This document shows, one piece after another, positions 18,037 to 28,378 of a stretch of DNA of 64,000 nucleotides. Source of the DNA: a virus; IMG/VR virus record IMGVR_UViG_3300031539_000007, positions 1-64,000 of that record. One strand, 5' to 3'. Position 1 is the stretch's first letter, and each line of letters opens with the position of its first letter. A model generated the notes under the pieces. The model was not told the origin of the DNA, made no database searches, and was given only the letters and a program-made list of their open reading frames with translations. The position numbers were made by a program, and so were the translations under genes.

Positions 18037-18344
18037 TAGCGTTGCCTCACTTTGATTGTAATTGTGCGTTGGTCTGTACGGCTTGCAGTTGTGACAATTT
18101 CACACACAACATCATAGTCGTTAGGCGCATAGCCTCCAGATAGCCACGCAATAACACTGGTGTTTGTGTTTGCCGCCGCGTAACTGGCGACAGTAATCCC
18201 GGCTGGCGCTGTCACTGTGCAAGAACTAATCGTCTCTCCAGTCGCAAGCCAGTCGCTCGCCCCCGTCACGTTTGTAAGTGCCTTCCAGTCCCATGTGTAG
18301 TCCAGCACTGCGCCAGGGTCTTTGTAGAACCATTTATCTGCCAT
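18036..18344 (-). CDS. Phage fiber-tail adaptor-like Ig-type protein
   Basis: This 102-residue protein has the pattern of the small phage adaptor family: KDPGAVLDYTWDWKALTN, then DWLATGETISSCTVTAPAGITV, a Thr/Val-rich strand block, and the C-terminal DYDVVCEIVTTASRTDQRTITIKVR. The fold is Ig-like. It is stop-start overlapped with both neighbours. It probably links fibres or neck components to the tail. Confidence 0.7.
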   Translation of the reverse strand: MADKWFYKDPGAVLDYTWDWKALTNVTGASDWLATGETISSCTVTAPAGITVASYAAANTNTSVIAWLSGGYAPNDYDVVCEIVTTASRTDQRTITIKVRQR

Positions 18345-20004
18345 TCAATACCTCACTAAATCGACCTTCTGTGACGCCCCACCCAGGGACGCTACCCGAT
18401 TCTGCCCATCCGCGTGTGTAACGCTGGTTGCGGAATTCTTCGGGATGCCAGCGCGTCTTCGTCAAGTTCCCGCTGTGCCGGATGTCAACGTTTGGCTGCT
18501 CGGACATCCATACCTCTGACTTGTAATCATCTACTCGTTCGGCGCGATTGTGTGTCCCTGGCTCGAACCCCATTCTACGGGTGAACCCATTCTCTTCAAC
18601 AATCGCCACTCGTTTTCTGTAATGCTCTAATAGCAGGTCTCTGTAAGCGCATAGCCCTGAAGTAGAAGAGGCGTAGTGGAAAAGCGCGTGCCCTGTTTCG
18701 GAGTCAACCTTCCAAGAGTTCTGGTTGTAATAGAACAAGTCGCTCTTCTCTGGAACGAAGTCGAAGTGCGACGGGTGATAGAGCACATCGTGCTCCGCGA
18801 AGAAAAGAATGTCTGCGCCAGACGCCTCGACGCCCGCAAGAATCTGCTTGAACATCGTCAGATAGCCGCGCTCGGCATCAATAACAATATTCCTATCGCC
18901 GAAGTCTAGCGGTTCCAGCGAGACGCTTATGATTGGCAACCCACTCTTTAGCAACTGCTTTTGGCACGCCAGCATAATACCAGCGTCTAGCCGATTGTCA
19001 GTATAATATACTATACCCTTTTTTGCACTATTTGAAACCTTAACCACGCCGCCCTCTTTCGCTTTCAAGCCAGTCAAGTCTTCGTCAGTCCACCCGCGCA
19101 CCGGCCAGAATTTCTCTACAAGCCAAGACAGTGGGTGTATTTGCTTGTCCCACTTGTCATTGAAGAATAAGTCGTGAGCTGCCTTCTTAGCGTGTGCAAC
19201 TTGGTTCCCTGAGATTGGATATGGGAATCCGAAGTCCTTGCCCTGAGTCCTGAACATGTGCGCATACCAGGTCTTGTGGTTCACCATCACCGCCCCGCCG
19301 GACAGCCAAAACTTCGTTGCGACTTCTATGCCTTGCGATCCCCAGCTCCCAAAGCTCTCGTCGCATACGTTTAGCTCAAAGTATTTATCGCGCGTCAGCA
19401 TAAAGCACGAGCCTTGCAGACTCATCGTTGGGGTGATGTCGCCCTTGCCTTCTGGCCGCTTAGAGAACTCTTTGAAATACTGGAAATGCGGCTCTGGGTC
19501 AAAGCAATACGATACGCTTTGCGGGCTTGGTTTCCCAATCCACTTCATATCGCGCCGCGCATCACCACCGCACTTAGGGCATACCGGGCGCAGAATGTCT
19601 CCGCCTGGGGTTGGCCCCTGATAGGTGCGCCACTCGCAGCTATCGCAAGCCCAATCAAATGCGTGCAGGTTGCGCATTATCGGAACCATCACCCAATCAT
19701 CGCGCATCTCTGCCAGCATCTTAACATCGAAGCCCTCGTCGAACGCGCAGTGGGCGTCACACTTCATCAAGTATTTTGATTGGGCAATGCGCGCCGCTTC
19801 GTTGGTCGCCGCTCTCTGTCCAACACTTTCTGGATGATAGATGAGACTTACTCGCGAGCTATCGTTGACTGGTGGTTCTGCCCACTCACCGTCTAGCACA
19901 GCAATAATATCGGTGTCGCCCCTGATATTCACAAGGATGTCTTCGATTGTGCGAGCCAGGAACATTTCGTTGCGCGCAGGAATCAAGATGGTTAGGTCTG
20001 GCAT
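18334..20004 (-). CDS. Two-domain glycosyltransferase with zinc ribbon insert
   Basis: The 556-residue protein begins with a GT2 domain (LTILIPARNEMFLARTIEDI, IAVLDGEWAEPP, AARIAQSKYLMKCDAHCAFDEGFD). The C-D-A-H stretch at about residue 83 stands where the DxD motif normally lies. Residues about 118-148 form a treble-clef insert (CDSCEW..CPKCGG). The GT2 part ends near WLSGGAVMVNHKTWYAHMF and is followed at about 315-556 by a second Rossmann-type domain (GIVYYTDNRLDAGIMLACQ, FFAEHDVLYHPSHF), likely a second transferase. Its 5' end overlaps the upstream methyltransferase by one base. Two activities in one chain suit sequential extension of a glycan. Confidence 0.8.
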   Translation of the reverse strand: MPDLTILIPARNEMFLARTIEDILVNIRGDTDIIAVLDGEWAEPPVNDSSRVSLIYHPESVGQRAATNEAARIAQSKYLMKCDAHCAFDEGFDVKMLAEMRDDWVMVPIMRNLHAFDWACDSCEWRTYQGPTPGGDILRPVCPKCGGDARRDMKWIGKPSPQSVSYCFDPEPHFQYFKEFSKRPEGKGDITPTMSLQGSCFMLTRDKYFELNVCDESFGSWGSQGIEVATKFWLSGGAVMVNHKTWYAHMFRTQGKDFGFPYPISGNQVAHAKKAAHDLFFNDKWDKQIHPLSWLVEKFWPVRGWTDEDLTGLKAKEGGVVKVSNSAKKGIVYYTDNRLDAGIMLACQKQLLKSGLPIISVSLEPLDFGDRNIVIDAERGYLTMFKQILAGVEASGADILFFAEHDVLYHPSHFDFVPEKSDLFYYNQNSWKVDSETGHALFHYASSTSGLCAYRDLLLEHYRKRVAIVEENGFTRRMGFEPGTHNRAERVDDYKSEVWMSEQPNVDIRHSGNLTKTRWHPEEFRNQRYTRGWAESGSVPGWGVTEGRFSEVLNGR

Positions 20005-20594
20005 TAGTCCTGTTCCTCTAACGGATCAACAAAGCTAGGCGCTCTAATCCAGAACCAGGTCGGGGTTCTCTCGTCGGTCAAGAACCATTTGTTAATACCG
20101 TGTTCACGAGTGTACGTATCAACAGCGGGGACAATTCCACCTCTCCGAAAACGGTAATAGTCATGCCCTGACACAACCCCGCCATACCTGACCTTCTTTG
20201 ACCACCAAATGATGTCGGTCATCACGAAATCGAAGGTGTGGTCTCCGTCTATGTACACAAAGTCCAGGGACTCATCAGGTATATCCATCACCGCCTCGAA
20301 GCTGGTCTCGCGAATGACGGTCGCGTTGTGCGGGGCTAGTCGTCTTTGAGTAGATTGATAACGTGATTCGCCTCTGAGTTTCCAGTACCACGGGTCTACA
20401 CATAATAGATGCAAGTCTGGAATAACCTTGAACATATACTCAGAGAAACGCCCACGGTCAACTCCGATCTCTGCGCCCTTAGTCAATCCGTACTCGCCAA
20501 AATATTGTACGAGTCGCTTACGTGTCAATGTGCGAATTCGCACTGGTGATATTTGTTGGGCCTGTTCGTACCACTTGTCCAGTAGTTCTTTCAC
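20004..20594 (-). CDS. Class I SAM-dependent methyltransferase
   Basis: The 196-residue protein has motif I as GAEIGVDRGRFSEYMF (residues about 40-55), motif II DP (LLCVDPWYW), motif IV as SLDFVYIDGDHTFDFVMTDI and motif V as GGVVSGHDYY. This order belongs to the Methyltransf_24-like group that often acts on sugars or glycan-linked groups. It is sandwiched between two long glycosyltransferases with 1- and 4-base overlaps, so a sugar O-methylation role is likely but inferred. The 18-bp palindrome copy at 20336 lies inside. Confidence 0.85.
   Translation of the reverse strand: MKELLDKWYEQAQQISPVRIRTLTRKRLVQYFGEYGLTKGAEIGVDRGRFSEYMFKVIPDLHLLCVDPWYWKLRGESRYQSTQRRLAPHNATVIRETSFEAVMDIPDESLDFVYIDGDHTFDFVMTDIIWWSKKVRYGGVVSGHDYYRFRRGGIVPAVDTYTREHGINKWFLTDERTPTWFWIRAPSFVDPLEEQD
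20336..20353. repeat. 18-bp palindrome, variant copy
   Basis: CTAGTCGTCTTTGAGTAG has two arm changes and the conserved spacer TCTT. It lies in the methyltransferase gene, in a frame encoding STQRRL, unlike the other copies. Confidence 0.6.
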
Positions 20595-22207
20595 AGTAGT
20601 TCCTTGTATAGCGGGGCGACGTTATCAATGTGGTAGTCCTCCGCTCTGTCAATGAGTCTTTGCGCATCGAACCCGTCGCGGAGTCTCGCGATAACATCCA
20701 CAAGCTCTGCTATTGTTCTTGTGGGCCAATAGTAGCCATCAACTTCTTGGTAAGCTATTTCTGGATAGCCAACTGTTGGGATGCCGAATGACATTGCGTT
20801 GACGATCTTGAGCGGATTCTTTAGCGGCCTGTCCTGCATCCGCCATACAATCTGCACGTCAATGTCTTTATAGAACTCAACGATCTCATCTGGATTTCTA
20901 AAATGGCGCAACCATCTAAACTCGATACCCATATCCGCCAAAGCTTTCTCTAGCTCTTCGGCATCACACTGAATCGCCCCTTGCCCACCGACAACACCAG
21001 CAACCTTTATCTCGTCGCGTGTGCGGATAATGCGTTCAAAATTACAATGGTGCTGTGGTATAAAAACTACATCGTCTCTTCCAAGCTGCTGTTTCAGGTA
21101 TTCGTATCCTGTCTGGCTTGATGCAATCACGCCGCATTCTGGGTGCTCTTTAAGCCACGGTATTCTGCGTGGTTCATCTAGTACATCGAGATAGTGCTTC
21201 CCTGGCAGGGCGATGTCGTCAGGCTGTTGTTTAACCCAAATGTGTATATCGAAATCGTAGCCCCATCCAGTCTGTGGTTTTAGTCTCGCCATAAAGCGCT
21301 CTGCCATTTGCCTGCCGCGAATCTGTCCGCTTCCACCACGGCGACGATGAAACACAAAGCGCACCGCTTCTTCGCCCCACGTTGGCACAGGCCAGAATCT
21401 ATTGATTAACCAGCGGATGTCTCTGTCTTGTTTGCCCCACAGTTTGCCGTCCATCCAGCGGTTAGAGTATTCTGCGCCTTTGTCTAATACGGAGTGCGCG
21501 AGAGGCCACCCGCGCCCGTACTTGCGCCCCTTGTGAAGATGAGCATACCACGTGTTCTTGTTCCTGACAACGCGACCGCCAGACAGCCAGCACTTCAACC
21601 CTATTTCTTGGAACTCGAAGCAGAAGTGCCCGTAGTTCACATCGTCAAGCAACTCCAGTTCGTGGAAGTAGTCTCTGTGCATAAACCAGCACGAGCCTTG
21701 CGCGCTCATCAAATCGTCTATGAGTACATCTTTAAGTGTAGGGTCGTTCTGCTTCTCGCGCCATTCTCTACCGTGCAGGCTCGGCCCGCCGAAATCGTTC
21801 TTGTCTGACGGGGAACACAGGAACATATACTCGATGGGCTTCTTTTGTTTTGGTTGCCAGTTTTCTGCGTCCAGGCTGTAGCGCGTTGGGACAGCAACCC
21901 AGTTCGATTCCAGGTCTGCGATTAGCTTTACGTCGAATCCTTCATCGAACATACAATGTGCATCGCACTTCATTATATACTTTCCTCTGGAAATTGCAAC
22001 TCCGGCGTTAATTGCGCCGCGCATTCCTCGCGGTGTCGTGAAGTGTATATAATGTACGCGCTTGTCTTCAATAATCTCGTCGGGCCAGTACCCTTCAAGA
22101 ACCACAACGACCTCGATGTCACCCCCCGCCTTGGCGAGAATGTCTTTAACCGTGGGGTTAAGGAATTGCTCGTTTCTGGCTGGGATGACTACGCTTGTAA
22201 CTGTCAT
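20591..22207 (-). CDS. Two-domain glycosyltransferase (GT2 + GT-B-like)
   Basis: Residues 1 to about 250 are a GT2 domain: [58 protein letters not shown] and [22 protein letters not shown]. They closely parallel the first domain of the protein at 18334-20004, so the two are paralogues. Residues about 310-538 look like a GT-B/GT4-type half ([55 protein letters not shown]) with the C-terminal Glu-containing donor loop. It overlaps the end of the serine-rich repeat protein gene by 4 bases, a physical link between transferase and likely acceptor. Confidence 0.82.
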   Translation of the reverse strand: MTVTSVVIPARNEQFLNPTVKDILAKAGGDIEVVVVLEGYWPDEIIEDKRVHYIHFTTPRGMRGAINAGVAISRGKYIMKCDAHCMFDEGFDVKLIADLESNWVAVPTRYSLDAENWQPKQKKPIEYMFLCSPSDKNDFGGPSLHGREWREKQNDPTLKDVLIDDLMSAQGSCWFMHRDYFHELELLDDVNYGHFCFEFQEIGLKCWLSGGRVVRNKNTWYAHLHKGRKYGRGWPLAHSVLDKGAEYSNRWMDGKLWGKQDRDIRWLINRFWPVPTWGEEAVRFVFHRRRGGSGQIRGRQMAERFMARLKPQTGWGYDFDIHIWVKQQPDDIALPGKHYLDVLDEPRRIPWLKEHPECGVIASSQTGYEYLKQQLGRDDVVFIPQHHCNFERIIRTRDEIKVAGVVGGQGAIQCDAEELEKALADMGIEFRWLRHFRNPDEIVEFYKDIDVQIVWRMQDRPLKNPLKIVNAMSFGIPTVGYPEIAYQEVDGYYWPTRTIAELVDVIARLRDGFDAQRLIDRAEDYHIDNVAPLYKELL

Positions 22208-25200
22208 GACGGATCGCTCCTTTCTATTGGTGCTACTCTTGTCTCTATAGCTATTGTGTATACCCTAGATTCGGAATCTATTGGTGCTACTCTTGTCTCC
22301 GCCGGTACTGAGTAAGTCCGTTCCTCTGTTGGCTCCGTTGGCACGGACGGGCTTGGAGATGCCGAAGAAGACGCAGACCCACTGGCGCTCGCGGACGCCG
22401 ACTCTGACGGGCTTGGACTGCGGCTTGGCGAAGATGACGGGCTTCTGCTAGGACTTGACGATGCGCTTGATGACGCGCTGGCACTTGGGCTTAACGAAAG
22501 GCTCTCGGAGGCCGACTCACTGGCGCTCGCGCTTGACGATGGCGATGGCGATGCTGACGCAGAAGCCGACTCAGAGCCGGAGGCCGACGCCGACTCAGAC
22601 GCCGACTTTGACGCGCTGGCACTTGCGCTTTCTGAAAATCCGGCGCTTGGCGACGGGCTGGCTGATGCGCTGGCGCTCCCTGACGCACTGGCAGACTGGC
22701 TCTCTGATGCCGAAGGGGAAAGCGACGCAGACGGCGACAGTGACGCGCTGGCACTGGAGGATGGCGAAGTGCTCGCGGATTCACTCGCGCTGGCCGACGC
22801 GCTCCTGCTGGCGCTACTTGACGCGCTCTCCGACACCGACGCGGACGACGACGGGGATGGGCTGGCCGATGCGCTGGCGCTCTCAGAAGAACTGGCAGAA
22901 CTTGATTTTGAGGCCGATGCACTGGCAGATATAGACGCCGATGCCGACGCTGACTCAGAAATAGACTCGCTGGCGCTAGAGCTTGCTGAGGGGCTTTGGC
23001 TGGCGGATGTGCTTGCTGATTCCGAAGAAGACTCCGAAGCTGATGTGGATGCGCTCGCGCTGGCGCTTCCCGAAACCCCCGCGCTTGGCGAGGGTGATGC
23101 GGACGCGCTAACTGATTCACTGGCGCTGGCCGACTGACTCTCAGACGCCGATGGCGAAATAGACGCTGACGGAGAAATGCTTGCCGACGTGCTCGCCGAC
23201 TCTGACACACTCTCCGAGGCGCTGGCGCTGGTTGAGGCGCTGGCTGACGGGGATAGCGATGCGCTTCCGCTGGCGCTCGCGCTTATAGATTCAGAAGATG
23301 ATGGCGATTGGCTGGCAGACTCGCTCGCCGATGCCGAAGCACTGGCCGAAGCTGACTCACTCGCTGATTTCGATGCTGACTCTGATACAGACTCGCTGGC
23401 ACTAGCGCTAGAAGAAGGACTCTGGCTGGCTGATTCTGATACGGACTCTGACGCCGACGCTGAAGCGCTGGTCGAGGCGCTGACTGACGCCGACTCCGAA
23501 AAGCCGACGCTCGGAGATGGCGAAGCACTGGCTGAAACAGATTCGCTGGCCGATGCACTCGCGCTCTCTGAGGCTGACGGACTCTGGCTGGCCGATCCAC
23601 TAACGCTGGCGCTCGCTGACTCCGATGCACTAAAACTTGCCGACGTGCTTGCGGATGGCGATTGGCTTGCACTCTCGCTCGCGCTGGCGCTGACACTCTC
23701 TGATGCCGATGGCGATGGTGATGCAGAGGCGCTTGCCGATTCGCTCGCTGATTCCGACCCCGACACGCTGGCGCTCGTTGACGCTGACGGAGATTGTGAG
23801 GCGGATACGCTCTCGCTAGATGATGGGCTTTGACTAGCGCTCTCTGATGCCGACGCGCTAACAGATTCGGACACTGATTCGCTACCGCTGGCACTCGCCG
23901 ATGGCGACAAACTTGCCGAGGGGCTGGCTGATTCGCTGGCACTTTTCGACGCCGATGGCGATAACGACGCACTTGCCGAGGCAGACGCACTAATGCTCTC
24001 CGAAGCGGAGGGCGACGGGGACGCTGATGCGCTGGCGCTTTCTGATACGCTCGCGCTTGACGACGGACTTATGCTCGCGCTTTTTGAGGCTGACCCACTA
24101 GCACTCTCGCTGGCCGATGAAGACACGCTCTCACTGGCTGACGGCGACAGGCTTGCAGACTCGCTGGCACTGGCGCTGGCGCTCTGAGATGCGGATGCGC
24201 TGGCGCTTTTCGATGCGCTGGAGCTCGCCGATCCCGAAGCACTCTCTGAAACTGAGGGGCTGGCCGAGGCTGAGGTTGATGGGCTTAAACTTTGACTTGG
24301 CGATAAACTGGCTGATGGCGAGAGTGAGGGAGAACTGCTCGCCGACGCCGAAATTGATTCAGACGCCGAACTACTCGCTGACCCTGAGACGCTTCCACTG
24401 GCCGATGGCGAGAGCGAGGGCGAGCCGCTTGCCGATGGAGACGGGGAAGCCGAGCCGCTTACTGAGGCGGAGAGCGATTCGCTGGCACTGCTGCTGGCTG
24501 ATGGCGAGAGTGACGCCGACGCACTCCCAATAGTGCGGACTTCTACATCATTGACGTACTGCACTTCGCCAGCGGATGGCGATGGGGAAGCCGAACTACT
24601 CGCTGAAGCCGATACGGACTCGGAAGCCGAGCTGCTGGAACTGGGCGACAAACTCGCCGATGGCGAAAGTGAGGCTGACCCGCTGGCGCTGGGGCTTAAA
24701 CTGGCCGATGGCGAAAGTGAAGACGATTCGCTGGAACTGGGTGACAAACTGGCCGATGGCGAAAGTGAAGGAGACCCGCTGGAACTGGGAGAAAGTGAAG
24801 ACGATTCGCTGGCGCTGGGGCTTAAACTTAACGATTCTGAGGCTGACCCGCTGATGGATGGGGACAATGAGGCCGAACTGCTGGCTGAGGCTGAGGCTGA
24901 CTCCGATGTGGACGCGCTGGCGCTGGGTGATAAGCTTGCCGAACTACTTGCTGAAGCTGATGCCGACTCAGACGCACTGCCGCTGACGCCCTCCGCAAAC
25001 GTAATCGTATTGGCGAACTCTACCCACGGGTTATAAGCAGCAGTATCAGTATTGTTTTCGCCAAGATCGGTTCCAGAGTCGTCACCGATGCCAATCGCTC
25101 CCCGGTGGCGCTGTGAGGACGGGCTGGGATCGCCACCATACCCGATCTCAATTACAATCCTATCGTTCGCATTGGCTTCAACAGAGGATGTGGTAACTGA

Positions 25201-25602
25201 AAACTGTCTGTTGGTCAGCGTACCTACAGTAAGTGCTGCGTCATCCCTGGCTACGGCTAGAACCACCCCCGTAACGCTAGTCCCATCATTTGAAACAACC
25301 CGCACGCCAATTGTAGAGAACAGATTTGCGCCCGTGGCGTATTCGTACATGCGCATCTGGAACTTGAGCGTCTGCGCACTAAGCGTCTGTGCCGTGATTG
25401 GGTCAGATACATACTGTGCAAAACAGATGTCTTGATCTGCGGAACTTCCATCACTGCTGTTGGTGATTTGCGTCGTCGCAGACGCTATCTTGGCGATTAC
25501 TGCCTGGTAGCGTACTAGCGCATAGGAAGCTTCCCAGTCGCCAGATACGGCAGGACTAATCGCCGCCGCGCCAGAGGATGGAAGATAAAAACGAGTCGCC
25601 AT
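22204..25602 (-). CDS. Giant Ser-rich repeat virion protein
   Basis: The start is ATG 25602 ([11 protein letters not shown]), overlapping the upstream TAA as TAATG; 1132 residues follow. Residues 1 to about 204 are a beta-sandwich virion domain ([37 protein letters not shown]). Residues about 205-1085 are a nearly unbroken repeat in which every second residue is Ser, alternating with Ala, Pro, Glu, Leu or Val ([15 protein letters not shown]). One non-repetitive insert, [11 protein letters not shown], lies at about 347. The C-tail (1086-1132) has two TRVAPI repeats. No export signal is present, so it is a virion part, not a secreted protein. About half of 880 residues are Ser, making it an obvious O-glycosylation acceptor beside the glycosyltransferases. 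Confidence 0.85.
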   Translation of the reverse strand: MATRFYLPSSGAAAISPAVSGDWEASYALVRYQAVIAKIASATTQITNSSDGSSADQDICFAQYVSDPITAQTLSAQTLKFQMRMYEYATGANLFSTIGVRVVSNDGTSVTGVVLAVARDDAALTVGTLTNRQFSVTTSSVEANANDRIVIEIGYGGDPSPSSQRHRGAIGIGDDSGTDLGENNTDTAAYNPWVEFANTITFAEGVSGSASESASASASSSASLSPSASASTSESASASASSSASLSPSISGSASESLSLSPSASESSSLSPSSSGSPSLSPSASLSPSSSESSSLSPSASLSPSASGSASLSPSASLSPSSSSSASESVSASASSSASPSPSAGEVQYVNDVEVRTIGSASASLSPSASSSASESLSASVSGSASPSPSASGSPSLSPSASGSVSGSASSSASESISASASSSPSLSPSASLSPSQSLSPSTSASASPSVSESASGSASSSASKSASASASQSASASASESASLSPSASESVSSSASESASGSASKSASISPSSSASVSESASASASPSPSASESISASASASASLSPSASKSASESASPSASLSPSASASGSESVSESVSASASESASQSPSSSESVSASQSPSASTSASVSGSESASESASASASPSPSASESVSASASESASQSPSASTSASFSASESASASVSGSASQSPSASESASASASESVSASASPSPSVGFSESASVSASTSASASASESVSESASQSPSSSASASESVSESASKSASESASASASASASESASQSPSSSESISASASGSASLSPSASASTSASASESVSESASTSASISPSASISPSASESQSASASESVSASASPSPSAGVSGSASASASTSASESSSESASTSASQSPSASSSASESISESASASASISASASASKSSSASSSESASASASPSPSSSASVSESASSSASRSASASASESASTSPSSSASASLSPSASLSPSASESQSASASGSASASASPSPSAGFSESASASASKSASESASASGSESASASASPSPSSSASASESASESLSLSPSASASSSASSSPSRSPSSSPSRSPSPSESASASASGSASSSASPSPSVPTEPTEERTYSVPAETRVAPIDSESRVYTIAIETRVAPIERSDPS
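22223..22299. repeat. 23-bp direct repeat encoding the TRVAPI tail units
   Basis: An identical 23-base stretch (it begins TCTATTGGTGCTACTC) is found at 22223-22245 and 22277-22299. It is at the 3' end of the Ser-rich gene and encodes ETRVAPI twice. It probably arose by a small duplication. Confidence 0.75.
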
Positions 25603-27224
25603 TACAATGTGCTGGTGATTCTTATCTGAGCATAGCCAGCCGATACAAAGCTGCCAATGTAGTTTCCCCACTCCGCGACAGAGCAAGCCCCTGGCGTTGC
25701 GCCGGTGCGATAATCCAGATCAATCGTATCGCCAGCAACATAGACGTTGTATGTTATCTCAATGTTTACCGCTCCGGTTTCCACGATCTCTGAAATCATG
25801 TACTCGCTGGTTTCTAGCGCAACTCGTTCTATGTCTACCTCGCCGGGGTTTTCAATTGTCCCGGTGCCAATCCAATTCCCGCTAAAATCTCTAACGTTGG
25901 CCTCGGCGACATCTGTGTCATGGCCCCAAACGACATCGGTTGAGACTGCCGCCGACGGAGAAGCGGAGGGACTGGCGCTGGCGCTGGACGAAGGGGAAAG
26001 CGAGCTTGAACTGCTGGCTGATTCCGAAGCTGATCTGCTGGCGCTTGGGGATAATGAGGCACTGCCAGAAGCGCTCGCGCTCGCGCTCCCCGATGCTGAT
26101 GGCGATAGGCTTGCCGACCCCGAAGCTGATTGGCTGGCACTTTCCGATGCCGACGCCGACGCGCTCTCCGAGGTTGATGGAGATTGCGAGGCGCTGACGC
26201 TCTCTGACGCAGATGGCGACTGTGACGCGCTCTCGGAAATACTCTCGGATGCAGACTCGCTAATTGACTCTGATGCGCTTGAAGACGCGGATGGCGATAG
26301 GCTCCCACTGGCGCTGGCAGACTCCGATGCTGACCCGCTCGCGCTTGGTGATAACGATGCTGATTCAGAAGCGGATTGGCTGGCGCTCGCGGAGGCTGAG
26401 GGCGACTGTGATGCACTTCCTGAAGCAGACTTGCTCGCAGAACTAGACGCGCTAGGGCTTGGTGACGCAGAAGATGAAGCTGATGGAGAAAGCGACACTG
26501 ACTCGCTTGCGCTTGGGCTTGAACTCCCCGACGCGCTGGATGAACCAGCCGCGCCAGCCAGCCAAAACCCCGTCGCTGGAACTGGATACCATACCTTCGG
26601 CGGATGATCTGCCCACGTCGGTGTGTTGTAGGCCGTCATCGTGTACCCACCGAACAAATCCTGGTCAGTGCGTAGTAAGGGCAAGTAAAAAACGAGAGCA
26701 TCAGGTCTAATTTGCCATGGGGGGATACCTGTGGCTAACATTGCTACTTGTGCGTCACTCAGCGCAATATCCCAGATTGCGGCTTCTGCGATTCTCCCGG
26801 ACATGTATCCTTCGGGGGCTGTCCCACCAACACGTCCGATTTGTAGCTGTGAGATACCTGTCGGGGCAGAATTAGACGAATCGGTGCCTTTATATCCACC
26901 GTTTTTGTAGACAGCACGGCTGTCTTCAGCCGCCCATACACCGCAGGCATGATGCCATGCATCTGTCCCAAACGTTTCGGGATAGGTTGTAGCGCGGGGG
27001 TAACCAGTCGCATACGTTACTGCTTCGATGCAGCCGTCTTCGTCGCCAGCCAGCGCCAGACGGAATGAATTGGCGCTTGTTGCAGGGTTGTCTAATGTCA
27101 TCAGTGCTTGATACGAGTCTGCGCTATCCGAGTGATACCAGCATGCCATAGTGAGCGGTACAGCTATGACTGGAGCAGAACCAGATAAATATTGGCTACT
27201 GGCATTATCAAACAGCCTTGCCAT
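25602..27224 (-). CDS. LamG-domain virion protein with Ser-rich linker
   Basis: The 540-residue protein starts with a laminin-G/concanavalin-like fold (residues 1 to about 165): [84 protein letters not shown]. These are typical of LamG modules in phage and bacterial surface proteins. Residues about 223-426 are the same Ser/Ala/Pro repeat type as in the downstream protein, and 427-540 form a C-terminal beta domain ([21 protein letters not shown]). LamG domains often bind glycans. The shared repeat suggests that both proteins form extended, possibly glycosylated stalks. It abuts the next gene as TAATG. Confidence 0.85.
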   Translation of the reverse strand: MARLFDNASSQYLSGSAPVIAVPLTMACWYHSDSADSYQALMTLDNPATSANSFRLALAGDEDGCIEAVTYATGYPRATTYPETFGTDAWHHACGVWAAEDSRAVYKNGGYKGTDSSNSAPTGISQLQIGRVGGTAPEGYMSGRIAEAAIWDIALSDAQVAMLATGIPPWQIRPDALVFYLPLLRTDQDLFGGYTMTAYNTPTWADHPPKVWYPVPATGFWLAGAAGSSSASGSSSPSASESVSLSPSASSSASPSPSASSSASKSASGSASQSPSASASASQSASESASLSPSASGSASESASASGSLSPSASSSASESISESASESISESASQSPSASESVSASQSPSTSESASASASESASQSASGSASLSPSASGSASASASGSASLSPSASRSASESASSSSSLSPSSSASASPSASPSAAVSTDVVWGHDTDVAEANVRDFSGNWIGTGTIENPGEVDIERVALETSEYMISEIVETGAVNIEITYNVYVAGDTIDLDYRTGATPGACSVAEWGNYIGSFVSAGYAQIRITSTL

Positions 27225-27227
27225 AGT

Positions 27228-27734
27228 TTACGTTTCCACTCCGCCGATGGCCCATAGCTCTGCGTCGCCGGCCATCGTGTCGTTTGCGTGCGCAGCATTG
27301 CGCATCACGCGCACGATTGCAAGTTCGCCGTCTGCCCAAGAGTCCATATCCGCGCCATCAGTGAATGCAATTGTTGGATAACTCAGTTCCCCGCTGGCAC
27401 TGGCCGCCGTGTCGTCAACTTCGTTAAATACGTAGGTATGTGCGGCGTCGATGTCCTCAGCGTCATCGTTCATTCGCCTGATAGCAATCCCCCATCTGGC
27501 AACGTCTGCGGTGGCGCTTGACGCAGACCACGGCAGTGTAAATGTCAACCCGCCGCTATCGTAGCCGCGCAACTGGCATAGGTAATCCATATACTCAATA
27601 GTCGCAGCATCAAAATCGTGGACGATGACATTCTCGGCGGGTGTGCTTCCGCCTGGCCGCGCGTCCAGCGTTGCCGCTAACGTGCCCGGCGGCATCACTC
27701 TTAAAACTTGGACAACAGGATCGCCACTTGCCAT
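27228..27734 (-). CDS. Small beta-sandwich virion protein
   Basis: This 168-residue protein has alternating strands and Gly/Asp turns (VQVLRVMPPGTLAATLDARPGG, TIEYMDYLCQLRGYDSGGLTFTL, ELAIVRVMRNA). It resembles the small beta-sandwich proteins often found as decoration or stalk parts in phages of environmental genomes. It lies between the LamG protein and a short helical protein in a tightly packed run. I see no enzyme motif. Its stop is 3 bases before the LamG start. Confidence 0.55.
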   Translation of the reverse strand: MASGDPVVQVLRVMPPGTLAATLDARPGGSTPAENVIVHDFDAATIEYMDYLCQLRGYDSGGLTFTLPWSASSATADVARWGIAIRRMNDDAEDIDAAHTYVFNEVDDTAASASGELSYPTIAFTDGADMDSWADGELAIVRVMRNAAHANDTMAGDAELWAIGGVET

Positions 27735-27994
27735 TACAGCACCTCCCTGCGTTTTTCAGCAACTTCTTCGAGAATGAACCGTGCCAGTGTTTGATTGACA
27801 ATTAGCCATGCCCGCGCTTCGGTAGAGACATTTGCCAGTATCGCGCTCTCTGCTGTTTCCACACCTGCGTCAAACACATCTATTCCTGTCCGTAGTTGCG
27901 TTTTGGATAGATCAATTTGAAACCACGACGCGCTGAAAAGCCGTTGTAGCTCTGCGCTCAATTCGTCCTTTTGTTCAGTTGTTAGTTGTGCCAT
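27734..27994 (-). CDS. Short helical protein of unknown function
   Basis: The 86-residue protein is almost wholly helical (TTEQKDELSAELQRLFSASW, RFILEEVAEKRREVL) and acidic to neutral. It overlaps the downstream gene by one base. No family is recognised. An assembly chaperone or small structural subunit is possible. Confidence 0.5.
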   Translation of the reverse strand: MAQLTTEQKDELSAELQRLFSASWFQIDLSKTQLRTGIDVFDAGVETAESAILANVSTEARAWLIVNQTLARFILEEVAEKRREVL

Positions 27995-28009
27995 TATTCA
28001 TCTCCATTT

Positions 28010-28366
28010 CTATGCCTTCATGGTAATAGTGAGCACTCTCGCAGCGGCTTGTGCTGCGTCAACCGCGCCACTCTCGCTCCATATCTTCACAAAACGTGCG
28101 CCTGCGACCCCGGCTGGAGCGGCGATAGACTCGCTCGCTATCGGGGTGCCGATTTCTACTAGCACTGCTTCTGAATCATACAGCGGCGTGAACGTTCCGG
28201 CCAGAGTTGTGCTTACATAAAACCCGATGTCAGCCGCAGTCCATACCGCCGGTAGCGTAATCACCATCTCCGAGTAAAACGAGAAATCAAACGCGCCTGA
28301 TAACGCAGCGTCTTTCGCAATCGTCGCGGTAATCACGTCCGAGCGTCTAAACATTCTGTTACTCAT
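28010..28366 (-). CDS. Small structural paralogue B
   Basis: This 118-residue protein is roughly 65% identical to the gene immediately upstream and of the same length. It starts MSNRMFRRSDVITATIA and has the same strand pattern (FDFSFYSEMVITLPAVWTAADIGFYVSTT, ARFVKIWSE). It is a beta-sandwich of the kind used as decoration or spacer. Two copies in tandem with 12 bases between them indicate a duplication. The surface strands differ most. Confidence 0.65.
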   Translation of the reverse strand: MSNRMFRRSDVITATIAKDAALSGAFDFSFYSEMVITLPAVWTAADIGFYVSTTLAGTFTPLYDSEAVLVEIGTPIASESIAAPAGVAGARFVKIWSESGAVDAAQAAARVLTITMKA

Positions 28367-28378
28367 ATTCCACCTCGC

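Noticed and set aside
20402-20432. Late-promoter-like TTCAAGGTTATT with TATTAT in the methyltransferase gene
   Set aside because: The spacing to the -10 is 18 bases after the box, not 22-24, and it lies inside coding sequence with no gene start behind it.
22340-24990. Possible CRISPR or tandem-repeat array in the Ser-rich region
   Set aside because: There are no regular spacers or identical repeats; variation follows Ser codon choice, so it is a protein-level repeat.
22455-25036. Long plus-strand ORFs rich in Leu-Ala-Asp across the Ser-rich gene (for example 23177-23833 and 24533-25036)
   Set aside because: They are mirror reading of the Ser/Ala repeat codons. They have no ribosome sites, and codons for Ser/Ala repeats leave few stops on the other strand.
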